NCBI GenBank assembly: GCA_030621105.1
Contig: JAUXIH010000002.1
Coordinates: forward strand, 1 to 31,890
Reading direction: 5' to 3'
DNA length: 31,890 bases
DNA from: Dehalococcoidia bacterium
GTDB lineage: Bacteria > Chloroflexota > Dehalococcoidia > GIF9 > AB-539-J10
A program made the translations under genes and the position numbers. This document shows, piece after piece, positions 16,041 to 23,786 of this stretch. The number at the start of each line of letters is the position of its first letter. Position 1 is the first letter of the stretch. Below the pieces are notes generated by a model. That model did no database searches and was not told the origin of the DNA. It saw nothing but the letters and a program-made list of their open reading frames with translations.

Positions 16041-17351
16041 CGAGTCTAGTTGTCGCTTAATATCCAGCAGCTTATATTGTAGAGCAGGGCTGGTGTGTAG
16101 ACTGTAAACCACTCGGTTATAGTGATGCATTATAGTGGCATGATTTCTGTTTCCCAGAATTCTACCAATCTCAGCGAAAGAAAGATCTTCTTCCTGACGC
16201 ATAACGTATGATGTGACTTGCCGAGCCAGTACGGTAGTTTTATTTCTGCTCTTCCCGGTAATATCCTCGGGGCGGAGTTGAAAATACCCAGCTACGATTT
16301 GTAATACTGATTTCTTATTTCCTTTCCCCTCTCGGGATATTAACAGGTTGTTAACCATTTCAGTAGTAATACCCCTTCCGGTCAGATTGGCCTGAGCGGC
16401 CAGGTAAATAATAGCGCCTTCAAGCTGGCGGATATTTCCATATGTTTGGTTAGCCAGTAACTGTAATTCTTGATCCTTGACAGAAATAGACATCTCTCTA
16501 GCCTTGATTTGCAGGATTGTCAGGCGCGTGGAGAAATCGGGGGCTTCAATGGGAACGGCAAGTCCCCATTCAAGGCGAGACTTTAAATTATTACTTACAT
16601 CTATGTTGCGAGGGGCACAGTTGGCAGTGATAACTATTTGACCGTTATTATCATACAACTCATTAAATATGTGGAACAAATGTTGCTGAGTTTGTTTCTT
16701 GCTCGCGAAGAATTGTATATCGTCCAGCAGTAGCAGTTTAAGGTCTCTGAACTTGGAGCGGAAATTCTCAACCTGATTTTGTTTGATGGCCAGCACAAAT
16801 TCGCTGGTGAATTGCTCTGCCGTGATGTAACCTACAATCCACCCGTTATCCATGGCCAGACGCTTAATGGCGTGTAACAGGTGTGTCTTTCCCTGCCCGG
16901 GCTCGCCGTAGATGAAGAGGGGGTTGTAGCGGTGCCCGGGGTTTTCTGCTACTTCCATAGCGGCAGCATAGGCCAGGCGATTACAATCGCCCGGGACGAA
17001 GTTATTGAAGCTATATTTGGGATTGCCCTTATGGAGCCTGGCCTTGGTGCTGGTTCCCCCATCGGCAGGGTTACCTGCGGGTAACCTGACATCCCTTTGG
17101 CCGGGATCATATACCAGAAACTGCACGCTGATGTCCTGGCCAATAATAGCAACCAATGTCTTTTTTATTAGGGAGTACATGCGTTTGGTCAGCCACTCCG
17201 CCACGAAGGTATTTCGTACTCCAATAGTGAAATTGTTGTCACGATAGGTTAATCCCCGACTATCCCTTAGCCAAGTATCGTAGTTTGACTTATTAACCTG
17301 AAGTTGAAGTTCCCCGAGGGCTTTATCCCAGATATTCTCTACTGACTCCAA
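16029..17351 (-). CDS. dnaA: Chromosomal replication initiator DnaA
   Basis: 440 residues, all four DnaA domains. Domain I starts NIWDKALGELQLQV; a linker runs about 82-110; the AAA+ domain begins YSFNNFVPG with Walker A GEPGQGKTH (149-157), Walker B LLLLDD (206-211) and the arginine-finger segment SRLEWGL (R259). The domain IV recognition helix reads GNRNHATIMHH (400-410), against the usual GGRDHTTVLHA. The start is TTG behind GAGGTG. dnaN and recF, frequent neighbours, are absent. The gene points towards the AT-rich gap at its 3' end and is thus transcribed against the rightward fork if that gap is the origin. Confidence 0.96.
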   Translation of the reverse strand: MESVENIWDKALGELQLQVNKSNYDTWLRDSRGLTYRDNNFTIGVRNTFVAEWLTKRMYSLIKKTLVAIIGQDISVQFLVYDPGQRDVRLPAGNPADGGTSTKARLHKGNPKYSFNNFVPGDCNRLAYAAAMEVAENPGHRYNPLFIYGEPGQGKTHLLHAIKRLAMDNGWIVGYITAEQFTSEFVLAIKQNQVENFRSKFRDLKLLLLDDIQFFASKKQTQQHLFHIFNELYDNNGQIVITANCAPRNIDVSNNLKSRLEWGLAVPIEAPDFSTRLTILQIKAREMSISVKDQELQLLANQTYGNIRQLEGAIIYLAAQANLTGRGITTEMVNNLLISREGKGNKKSVLQIVAGYFQLRPEDITGKSRNKTTVLARQVTSYVMRQEEDLSFAEIGRILGNRNHATIMHHYNRVVYSLHTSPALQYKLLDIKRQLDSSRG

Positions 17352-17418
17352 TTACACCTCAAACAAAAAATACTTCTCTGAAACAACCCGTGTCATGGTT
17401 AAACTAGCTGTGGAGGAA

Positions 17419-17427
17419 ATGATACCA
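17419..17427 (-). promoter_or_regulatory. Probable dnaA promoter, extended -10
   Basis: On the minus strand this reads TGGTATCAT: a TATCAT -10 (five of six matches) with the TGN extension. The start would be near 17412, giving a leader of about 60 bases. It overlaps one arm of a palindrome. Confidence 0.45.
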
Positions 17428-17442
17428 ATAAACAGGGTATCA
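17420..17442. promoter_or_regulatory. Palindrome over the dnaA -10, operator candidate
   Basis: TGATACC (17420-17426), nine bases, GGTATCA (17436-17442): a perfect 7-bp inverted repeat with arm centres 16 bases apart, the spacing of a dimeric repressor site. It overlaps the dnaA -10 and lies about 30 bases upstream of the fmt -35. The regulator is unknown. Confidence 0.4.
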
Positions 17443-17470
17443 GGGAATTCGGGGTTTTTCTAGGAATATT

Positions 17471-17499
17471 TTGACATAATAGGGAAAATCACTGACAAT
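17471..17499 (+). promoter_or_regulatory. Probable fmt promoter
   Basis: Perfect -35 TTGACA (17471-17476), 17-base spacer, -10 GACAAT (17494-17499, four of six matches). The predicted start near 17506 is about three bases before the GTG, so the mRNA would be almost leaderless. Confidence 0.5.
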
Positions 17500-17508
17500 A
17501 TCTCTGTC

Positions 17509-18447
17509 GTGAAAAGACGCATTCTCTTCATGGGCACGCCCCAATTTGCCGTGCCTGTGTTACAGCATCTGCTCGATGCTGGTTACAGTGTCATTGCCGT
17601 GTGTACCCGACCAGACAAGCCTGCGGGCAGAAACAAGCATATCCAGTGGAGCCCAGTTAAACGCCTGGCTGTTGAGCAGGGCCTTCCCCTAATTCAGCTT
17701 GGAGATCTTAAGGCCCCCCAGACACACAGAGAGATCGGCGACTTTAATCCTGAAATTATTATCACTGCAGCCTTCGGCCGTATCCTGCCTCCCGAGATAC
17801 TAAAGTTGCCGGTATTGGGCTGTCTCAATGTGCATCCTTCATTACTGCCCCGGCATCGCGGCCCCTCTCCTGTGGCCAGTGCCATATTGCAGGGGGATAC
17901 GCTTACCGGCGTCACCATTATGCTTGTGGACCAGGGGATGGACAGTGGCCCGATTCTGGCCCGCAGGGAAAAGAACATCTCCCGGGAAGATACTACGGGG
18001 TCTCTGACATTCGAGCTGGCCGAGCTTGGAGCTGCTCTGCTGGTGGAGACCTTGCCCGCCTGGCTTCATGGGAAGATACAGCCGACGTTGCAAGAGGAAA
18101 ACCAGGCCACCTATAGCCAGATGGTGACCAAGAAGGACGGCCTCCTTGATTTTAGGCTCCCTGCCGAGGAACTCTGGCGGCAGGTGAAGGCATACCATCC
18201 CTGGCCGGGGGCCTACACGTGGTGGCGAGGCAAACGATTGATTGTTCACCGATCTCTTCCTCTCAATGAAGAGACCAGGGGGGCCACAGGCGAGGTGATA
18301 GCAACGCCGGGACCCTGCACTGCTGGCGTTATTACCCGGAGCGGCATCTTAACTCTCTGCCAAGTTCAACTGGAGGGCAAACGGCTGATATCGGCAGTGG
18401 ATTTTCTCCGAGGGCAGAAGGCATTCATTGGCTCTCAACTTGGTTAA
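17509..18447 (+). CDS. fmt: Methionyl-tRNA formyltransferase
   Basis: 312 residues, typical length. It formylates the initiator Met-tRNA for translation start, using 10-formyl-tetrahydrofolate. The opening MKRRILFMGTPQFAVPVL fits the family closely. Catalytic residues are N107 and H109 in LNVHPSLLPRHRG and D145 in DQGMDSG. The C-terminal tRNA-contacting domain begins near residue 200 (DFRLPAEELWRQVKAYHPWPGAY). The start is GTG with no ribosome site. The usual partner, peptide deformylase, is not next to it. Confidence 0.95.
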   Translation: MKRRILFMGTPQFAVPVLQHLLDAGYSVIAVCTRPDKPAGRNKHIQWSPVKRLAVEQGLPLIQLGDLKAPQTHREIGDFNPEIIITAAFGRILPPEILKLPVLGCLNVHPSLLPRHRGPSPVASAILQGDTLTGVTIMLVDQGMDSGPILARREKNISREDTTGSLTFELAELGAALLVETLPAWLHGKIQPTLQEENQATYSQMVTKKDGLLDFRLPAEELWRQVKAYHPWPGAYTWWRGKRLIVHRSLPLNEETRGATGEVIATPGPCTAGVITRSGILTLCQVQLEGKRLISAVDFLRGQKAFIGSQLG

Positions 18448-18488
18448 ATTTCGTGTTCTGTTAATCGCGTGAAGTTTGATTACCGATA

Positions 18489-18519
18489 TGTTGACAAACA
18501 CTCAACAGGTGCTAACATT
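18489..18519 (+). promoter_or_regulatory. Probable trxB promoter with overlapping palindrome
   Basis: -35 TTGACA (18491-18496) and a weak -10 TAACAT (18513-18518) at 16 bases. TGTTGA (18489-18494), seven bases, TCAACA (18502-18507) form an inverted repeat over the -35, a possible operator for redox control. The six-base arms are short enough to arise by chance. Confidence 0.3.
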
Positions 18520-18578
18520 TGTCGCTTGCGATTAGAGTAGTAAACAGGTAAATTTCTCCAGATAGAAGAGATAAGAAA

Positions 18579-19568
18579 GTGTCACAGGGAAATATTGGAG
18601 TCGTACTGCCGGACTATCAGCTAGCCACGGAAAGGGTGGCCGATGAAGGGAAGGTTTATGAGCTAATCATTATTGGAGGAGGCCCTGCGGGCCTGACCGC
18701 TGGGGTATATGCCGCGAGGAAGAGAATGGACGTGTTGCTGTTAACCCAGGATATTGGCGGGCAGGTTATGCTCACTGGTGAAATAGAAAACTATATGGGC
18801 TATGAACGTATTACGGGGGAGGAGCTTATAGCCAGATTTAAGGAGCAGCTATCACACCAGGAGATTACCGTGCAGGAAGAGTCCAGGGTAGCCAGCATAA
18901 CTCGGGGGGGCAAAGTGTTTATTGCTTATACCGATGAAGGATATAGTTATCGGGCCAGGACGGTTATCATTGCCTCAGGCAAGCGCTCGCGGCCACTTGA
19001 TGTTCCGGGAGAGGAGCGGCTTGTAGGGCGGGGAGTCTCCTATTGTGCTGTCTGTGATGCCCCGTTATTTGCTGGCCGTGATGTTGCTGTAGTAGGGGGG
19101 GGGAACTCGGGATTAACCGCTGCAATAGACCTGATAAAGATAGCTAATAAGGTCTATGTGGTGTCGGCTCATTCCTCGTTGCCGGGAGACCCTGTGCTGG
19201 TGGAGCAGGTGGAGCAGACGCCGCAGGTTGATATCTTCGTATTCTGCGATGTGCAGGAGGTTCTGGGAAGGGAACGGGTAACAGGCATTAGAATAAGATC
19301 GCGGCAGGAGGAAGAAGAGAGGACTCTTCCGGTTCAGGGAGTATTTGTTGAGAAAGGATTCCTGCCCAATTCCGAGCTGGCTCAGGATATAGTTAAGCTT
19401 AGCGAGGATCATGAGATCATCATTGATCTTGGATGTCGCACGAGCGTACCGGGAATCTTCGCTGCCGGGGATGTGACCACCGTGCCTGAGAAGCAGATCA
19501 TTATTTCGGCGGGTGAAGGGGCTAAGGCGGCATTGAGTGCCTATAATTATCTCATTACCACCAGCTAG
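18579..19568 (+). CDS. trxB: Thioredoxin reductase-like flavoprotein, probably NADH-dependent
   Basis: 329 residues. FAD-binding IIGGGPAGLTAG begins near residue 31; the redox-active pair CAVC is at 156-159; the pyridine nucleotide motif is VVGGGNSGLTAAIDL; and the C-terminal FAD motif is GIFAAGDVT. In NADPH-dependent TrxB the second motif is followed by HRRxxxR, which grips the 2'-phosphate; here that place holds SAHSSLPGDP. GGGNSG plus AAIDL and the missing arginines resemble AhpF, which uses NADH. The start is GTG; an extension of about 25 residues precedes the FAD domain. It is 28 bases upstream of pdo, its probable substrate. Exact electron donor is inferred. Confidence 0.88.
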   Translation: MSQGNIGVVLPDYQLATERVADEGKVYELIIIGGGPAGLTAGVYAARKRMDVLLLTQDIGGQVMLTGEIENYMGYERITGEELIARFKEQLSHQEITVQEESRVASITRGGKVFIAYTDEGYSYRARTVIIASGKRSRPLDVPGEERLVGRGVSYCAVCDAPLFAGRDVAVVGGGNSGLTAAIDLIKIANKVYVVSAHSSLPGDPVLVEQVEQTPQVDIFVFCDVQEVLGRERVTGIRIRSRQEEEERTLPVQGVFVEKGFLPNSELAQDIVKLSEDHEIIIDLGCRTSVPGIFAAGDVTTVPEKQIIISAGEGAKAALSAYNYLITTS

Positions 19569-19596
19569 CCGTTTAATAAAGTAGAAGGGGAAATGT

Positions 19597-20235
19597 ATGG
19601 CGTTTTTAAAAGGGGATACAAAGGGGCAGGTGCAGAAGGAACTGGAAGGCTTATCAGGGAAGGTTAAACTTGTCTTGTTCACCCAGAAGCAAGATTGCCA
19701 GTATTGCCGTGAAAGCCGCATGTTGCTGGAAGGGGTGGCTTCCCTCAGCGATAAGATTACCCTGGAGGGCCACGATTTTAAAGGTGAAGCGAACGTTGTG
19801 CAGGAGTATAAGGTTGATAGGGCTCCTGCCATCGCCGTGGTGGGGACAAAGGATACCGGCATCAGGTTTTATGGAGTGCCAGCAGGACATGAGTTCGTCT
19901 CTTTGCTCGATGCCATCAGGATGACATCAGTGGGGGACTCCGGCCTGAGCCAGCAGAGCCGGGAGCTGGTGAAGCAGCTAACTGTTCCGGTCCACATCCA
20001 GGTATTCATTACGCTGGGCTGTCCCTATTGCCCCAAGGCGGTGACCATGGGCCACAAACTGGCTCTGGAGTCCGATGGCATCGTATCTGATATGGTTGAG
20101 GCATCGGAGTTCCCTCAATTGGCCAGCAAGTATAATGTCTTTGCTGTGCCCAAGGTGGTTATCAACGAGAAAATTCAGTTTGAGGGGGCACTACCAGAAC
20201 CAAACTTTGTGCAACATGTGATGAAGGCCAAGTAA
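19597..20235 (+). CDS. pdo: Glutaredoxin-like protein disulfide oxidoreductase
   Basis: 212 residues built of two thioredoxin folds, each with a CxxC: CQYC at C34/C37 and CPYC at C142/C145. The second half also has the cis-proline loop (FAVPKVVIN). The length, the two sites and the CPYC motif match the PDO/Grx-like family of archaea and anaerobic or thermophilic bacteria, and the fold resembles the N-terminal domain of AhpF. It probably passes electrons from the upstream flavoprotein to peroxiredoxins or other disulfide proteins. The ATG follows AAGGGG. No signal peptide, so cytoplasmic. Confidence 0.9.
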   Translation: MAFLKGDTKGQVQKELEGLSGKVKLVLFTQKQDCQYCRESRMLLEGVASLSDKITLEGHDFKGEANVVQEYKVDRAPAIAVVGTKDTGIRFYGVPAGHEFVSLLDAIRMTSVGDSGLSQQSRELVKQLTVPVHIQVFITLGCPYCPKAVTMGHKLALESDGIVSDMVEASEFPQLASKYNVFAVPKVVINEKIQFEGALPEPNFVQHVMKAK

Positions 20236-20365
20236 GAGATAGTTCCCCATGTATTCTGACCAGGCTGTGCGACTGATGGTTGATTCCACTGCCATTTGCT
20301 ATTGTGGTGATATGATACCCAGAGATGTCTTTTTTAGCTGCTTTGTCCGCAGGAGGGCAAGGAAA

Positions 20366-20443
<78 letters not shown>

Positions 20444-20444
20444 T

Positions 20445-20473
20445 TTGCTTCCCTCATTATAAAGTGATTTAAT
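20445..20473 (+). promoter_or_regulatory. Probable apgM promoter
   Basis: -35 TTGCTT (20445-20450), 17-base spacer, -10 TTTAAT (20468-20473, five of six matches). The predicted start near 20480 leaves about seven bases before the ATG. It overlaps the tRNA-Pro promoter on the other strand. Confidence 0.4.
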
Positions 20474-20484
20474 CGCTGAGACAA
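20456..20484 (-). promoter_or_regulatory. Probable tRNA-Pro promoter
   Basis: On the minus strand: -35 TTGTCT (20479-20484), 17-base spacer, perfect -10 TATAAT (20456-20461). The start would be about six bases before the tRNA 5' end. Confidence 0.65.
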
Positions 20485-20486
20485 CA

Positions 20487-21671
20487 ATGAAGTATTGTGT
20501 TGTGATAATTGATGGTGCTGCAGGATGGCCCTTGCCGGAGTACGGGGGGAAGACCTGCCTGGAACTGGCCTGTACTCCCAACATGGATGCTATGGCTAAA
20601 GGAGGCAGGCTGGGGCTGGTGCGCACGGTCCCATCAGGTATGGAGCCCAGCAGTGCCTGTGCCTGCATGTCCATTCTGGGGTATGACCCCGTGGTTTATT
20701 ATCGGGGACGGAGTGCCATAGAGGCTCTGAGCATGGGAAATCCTGTTACCGAGGGAGAAACTGCTTTTCGTTGCAACTTGGTCACTGTGGTGGAGGGGAA
20801 AATGCGGAGCCATAGCGCTGGACACATCAGTAGTGAGGAGGCCCGCCGCCTGGTGGCAGCCTTAAACGATAGTGTAGGGACAGAGCAGGTACATTTCTAT
20901 CCTGGTGTTAGCTATAGACACCTGTGCAAGATTGTGGGGAGGGAGGACACACTGCTGGCCGAATGTACGCCCCCACATAATATCCCCGATAAGGATATCC
21001 GCGAGTACTTGCCTCGAGGACAGGGAAGTGATATCTTGCGGGACTTGATGGTGCGCTCGGAGCCGGTGCTGGAGCGGCATCCGGTAAATGTGGTGCGTGT
21101 GTCTCGAGGAGACCTGCCAGCCACCATGATATGGCTTTTCTGGGGGAGTGGGGCATTGCCTGAGGTGCCTTTCTTTAGGGAAAGGTATGGTGTTTCTGCA
21201 GCCCTGACTTCCGGAGTTGATTTGCTCCGAGGCTTGGCTCGCATGGCAAAGATGTCTGTACTTGATATTCCCGGCGTTACAGATGATGCCGGCAATGATT
21301 ATGCCGCCCAGGCCAGAGGAGCATTGACGGCACTGGAGCAATATGATCTGGTCGTCATTCATATCGAAGCGCCTGATGAGGCGGGGCATGCGGGCTCTGT
21401 TGAGGAAAAGGTTGATGCTATCCAGAGAACAGATGATGAGGTGGTCGGCCCCCTGCTACGTGGGGCGCAAGGAGCACTGAGAGCGCTGGTCATGCCGGAT
21501 CATGCCACGCCCATAGAGAAACGCACCCATTCTAGGGAGCCAATTCCGTTTATGCTGTGGGGGGCAGGAATTGCACCTAATGGGGCGCAGCGATTTACTG
21601 AGGTTGAGGCTAAGAGCACTCAGCTGTTTATAGAGCAGGGGCATACCCTGATGGGCAGGCTACTGAGGTAA
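20487..21671 (+). CDS. apgM: 2,3-bisphosphoglycerate-independent phosphoglycerate mutase, archaeal type
   Basis: 394 residues, ApgM class of the alkaline phosphatase superfamily. It interconverts 3- and 2-phosphoglycerate in glycolysis/gluconeogenesis. It shows the metal site MKYCVVIIDGAAGWPL, the SILGYDP and YYRGRSAIEA blocks, HIEAPDEAGHAG, and the C-terminal PDHATP plus HSREPIPFMLWG. In the nucleophile segment the family pattern P-G-S-D-x-A reads P-S-S-A-C-A: the serine is kept (S56) but the following Asp is Ala. The ATG has only a weak GAG ahead. lysC starts two bases after its stop, so they are one transcript. Confidence 0.9.
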   Translation: MKYCVVIIDGAAGWPLPEYGGKTCLELACTPNMDAMAKGGRLGLVRTVPSGMEPSSACACMSILGYDPVVYYRGRSAIEALSMGNPVTEGETAFRCNLVTVVEGKMRSHSAGHISSEEARRLVAALNDSVGTEQVHFYPGVSYRHLCKIVGREDTLLAECTPPHNIPDKDIREYLPRGQGSDILRDLMVRSEPVLERHPVNVVRVSRGDLPATMIWLFWGSGALPEVPFFRERYGVSAALTSGVDLLRGLARMAKMSVLDIPGVTDDAGNDYAAQARGALTALEQYDLVVIHIEAPDEAGHAGSVEEKVDAIQRTDDEVVGPLLRGAQGALRALVMPDHATPIEKRTHSREPIPFMLWGAGIAPNGAQRFTEVEAKSTQLFIEQGHTLMGRLLR

Positions 21672-21673
21672 GA

Positions 21674-22900
21674 ATGGCCCTGATAGTGCAGAAGTATGGA
21701 GGCAGTTCTCTGGCCGATGGAGAGAAGCTTAATAGCGTAGCCCGCCGGGTAGCTCGGGCCAGGGCGGACGGGTATCAGGTCGTCGTTGTGGTTTCTGCTA
21801 TGGGCAATACTACAGATGATCTCATCAAGCTGGCCTATCAGGTCAACGACCATCCCAGTGATAGGGAACTGGACGTGTTGCTCTCCACTGGCGAGATGGT
21901 TTCCAGCACCTTGCTGGCTATGGCTCTGGGGAACCTGGGGTGCCAAGCAGTCAGCCTGAGTGGGGCTCAGGCTGGCATACGAACCGATGCCGGCTATCGG
22001 CGTGCTCGCATCCTTAGCGTGGATCCCAGGCGCGTGCTGGCTGAACTGGATAAAGGCAAAATCGTTATCGTGGCGGGGTTCCAGGGGATTGCCACGGATA
22101 AGGACATTACTACTCTGGGACGTGGAGGGTCTGATACCACGGCAGTGGCTCTGGCTGCCAGCTTACAGGCGGAGAATTGCCAGATTTACACTGATGTTGC
22201 CGGCGTTTATACCGCTGATCCTCGGGTTGTGCCCGAAGCTCTTCAGTTGAAGAGGATTGGCTATGAGGAAATGCAGGAGTTGTCCAGCCAGGGAGCCAAG
22301 GTGATACATTCCCGGGCGGTGGAGCTGGCGGAATTGTATAATATGCCTGTTATAGTGGCTTCAAGCGACGGAGATAGCCCGGGGACATTGATTAGCAAGG
22401 AGGAGGCCGTGATGGAAGTGACAAATAGAGTCAGGGGCATTGCCCGGGAGGCCAAGGTGGTAAAAATTACCGCGGTTGGGGTGCCTGATCAGCCTGGTAT
22501 TGCTGCTACTATCTTTGAACCTCTGGTTAAGGCTAATATCAGCGTGGATACCATAGTACAGAATACCAGCATTGAGGGCGTTACTGACCTCTCCTTTACT
22601 GTGGAACAAGAAGATGAGGCCCAGGCGATATCTATTGTCGAACCGGTGGCTATGGGGATTGGCGCCAAGAGATGTATCAGCGAGGCACACTTGGCCAAGA
22701 TTAGTATTGTTGGTACGGGGATGCAGAACACTCCGGGATTTGCTGCCAAGATGTTCCGTACACTATCTGAACAGGGTATTAATATCCGGATGATCACAAC
22801 CTCGGAAATCAGGATAACCTGTATTGTTTCCGAGAACAGGGTGGATGATGCTACGCGGGCATTGCATAAGGCCTTTGCCCTGGACAGGGGAGAGCCGTAA
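21674..22900 (+). CDS. lysC: Aspartate kinase
   Basis: 408 residues, typical for the single-function enzyme. It phosphorylates aspartate, the first step to lysine, threonine, methionine and diaminopimelate. Visible are the N-terminal KYGGSSLAD, VSAMGNTTDDLIKLA, the GRGGSDTTAVALAA catalytic block and YTADPRVV. Two C-terminal ACT domains follow (from VVKITAVGVPDQPGIAATIF and from SIVGTGMQNTPGFAAKMF), so feedback control by lysine and/or threonine is expected. It starts two bases after apgM. The link to apgM is probably only co-transcription. Confidence 0.95.
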   Translation: MALIVQKYGGSSLADGEKLNSVARRVARARADGYQVVVVVSAMGNTTDDLIKLAYQVNDHPSDRELDVLLSTGEMVSSTLLAMALGNLGCQAVSLSGAQAGIRTDAGYRRARILSVDPRRVLAELDKGKIVIVAGFQGIATDKDITTLGRGGSDTTAVALAASLQAENCQIYTDVAGVYTADPRVVPEALQLKRIGYEEMQELSSQGAKVIHSRAVELAELYNMPVIVASSDGDSPGTLISKEEAVMEVTNRVRGIAREAKVVKITAVGVPDQPGIAATIFEPLVKANISVDTIVQNTSIEGVTDLSFTVEQEDEAQAISIVEPVAMGIGAKRCISEAHLAKISIVGTGMQNTPGFAAKMFRTLSEQGINIRMITTSEIRITCIVSENRVDDATRALHKAFALDRGEP

Positions 22901-22909
22901 CAAGTCGAC

Positions 22910-22957
22910 TTGACATACTCGGGGGGCCTTGACACTATAGGGGGTTGGAGGTTTAAC
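22910..22957 (+). promoter_or_regulatory. Possible promoter region of the TPR protein-gyrA unit
   Basis: Two perfect TTGACA hexamers lie 19 bases apart (22910-22915 and 22929-22934). The first pairs with a weak CACTAT (22933-22938) at 17 bases, leaving the ribosome site in the transcript. The second pairs with TTTAAC (22952-22957) at 17 bases, which would start the mRNA past the ribosome site. Confidence 0.35.
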
Positions 22958-22970
22958 GGAGGTTCGCCAC

Positions 22971-23783
22971 GTGCTACCGTTTCAGCAGGAAGAGGAAAAA
23001 TCTAGGGTGGGGCAGCATCTCAGCAAGCAAGCTATATCTCTGGCCCTTCAGGGGCACTGGGAGATGGCGGTGGAGGTTAACAGGGGGATCATTGATAAAT
23101 TTCCCTCCAGCGTGGATGCTTATAATCGCTTGGGGCGCGCCTTAATGGAACTGGGAGAGTTCGTTCAGGCCGAGGAAGCCTATACTCAGGCATTGCGATT
23201 GGAGCCCGGCAATGTTATCGCGCGGAAGAATCTGGGTCGCCTGATTGATCTCTCTCGGAGAGGGGGCTCGAGTGCTGGTTATCATAAGGTTATCCCGGAG
23301 ATGTTTATCACCGAGAAGGGGAAGGTAGGGATAGCTTCTCTGGGACATGTAGCTCCTCGGGAGGTATTGGCCAGGATAGGGCCTGGTGAAGAGCTACAAT
23401 TGAGCGCCGTGGTTCCTCGTGTTATCGTGCGCAATCAGGCAGGCGAATATCTGGGAGAGGTGGAGTCAAGGCATGGATTGCGGTTGGCCAGATTGATGGA
23501 GGCGGGGAATAGATATATTGCCGCCATGGTCTCCTGGGAGGAGAGTAAAGTTAAGGTGATTATCCGAGAGGTGTATCAGCATCCCAGCCAGGAAGGGCGT
23601 GTTTCATTCCCCGGTGAGGAGGGGGAGCAGATCCGTCCTGATCTCCCTGGTACTTTGATCAGGCGCATGTTTTCTGGAGATGAGATCCGTGATGAAGGAG
23701 ACGATGAAGGTGAAGAGGAGGAACAAGCCCTGACTGAAGGGTTTTCCGTGCTTGGAGAGAGGGAACAAGAAGGAGAGGAGTAA
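22971..23783 (+). CDS. TPR-repeat protein with acidic tail, upstream of gyrA
   Basis: 270 residues, start GTG behind GGAGG. Residues about 10-85 hold two tetratricopeptide repeats (ALQGHWEMAVEVNRGII; YNRLGRALMELGEFVQAEEAYTQALRLEPGN). A middle beta-rich domain (about 110-205; RVIVRNQAGEYLGEV, LARLMEAGNRYIAAMV, VKVIIREVYQHPSQ) has a faint likeness to HIRAN-type domains, which I would not rely on. The last ~40 residues are strongly acidic (DEGDDEGEEEEQ). It ends three bases before gyrA, so the two are co-transcribed. TPRs bind partner proteins; the partner is unknown. The acidic tail could mimic nucleic acid or bind a basic protein. Confidence 0.75.
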   Translation: MLPFQQEEEKSRVGQHLSKQAISLALQGHWEMAVEVNRGIIDKFPSSVDAYNRLGRALMELGEFVQAEEAYTQALRLEPGNVIARKNLGRLIDLSRRGGSSAGYHKVIPEMFITEKGKVGIASLGHVAPREVLARIGPGEELQLSAVVPRVIVRNQAGEYLGEVESRHGLRLARLMEAGNRYIAAMVSWEESKVKVIIREVYQHPSQEGRVSFPGEEGEQIRPDLPGTLIRRMFSGDEIRDEGDDEGEEEEQALTEGFSVLGEREQEGEE

Positions 23784-23786
23784 GCC

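Noticed and set aside
17352..17508. Replication origin between dnaA and fmt
   Set aside because: The plus strand is already G-rich through dnaA, and no DnaA box is seen here; the skew change is on the other side of dnaA.
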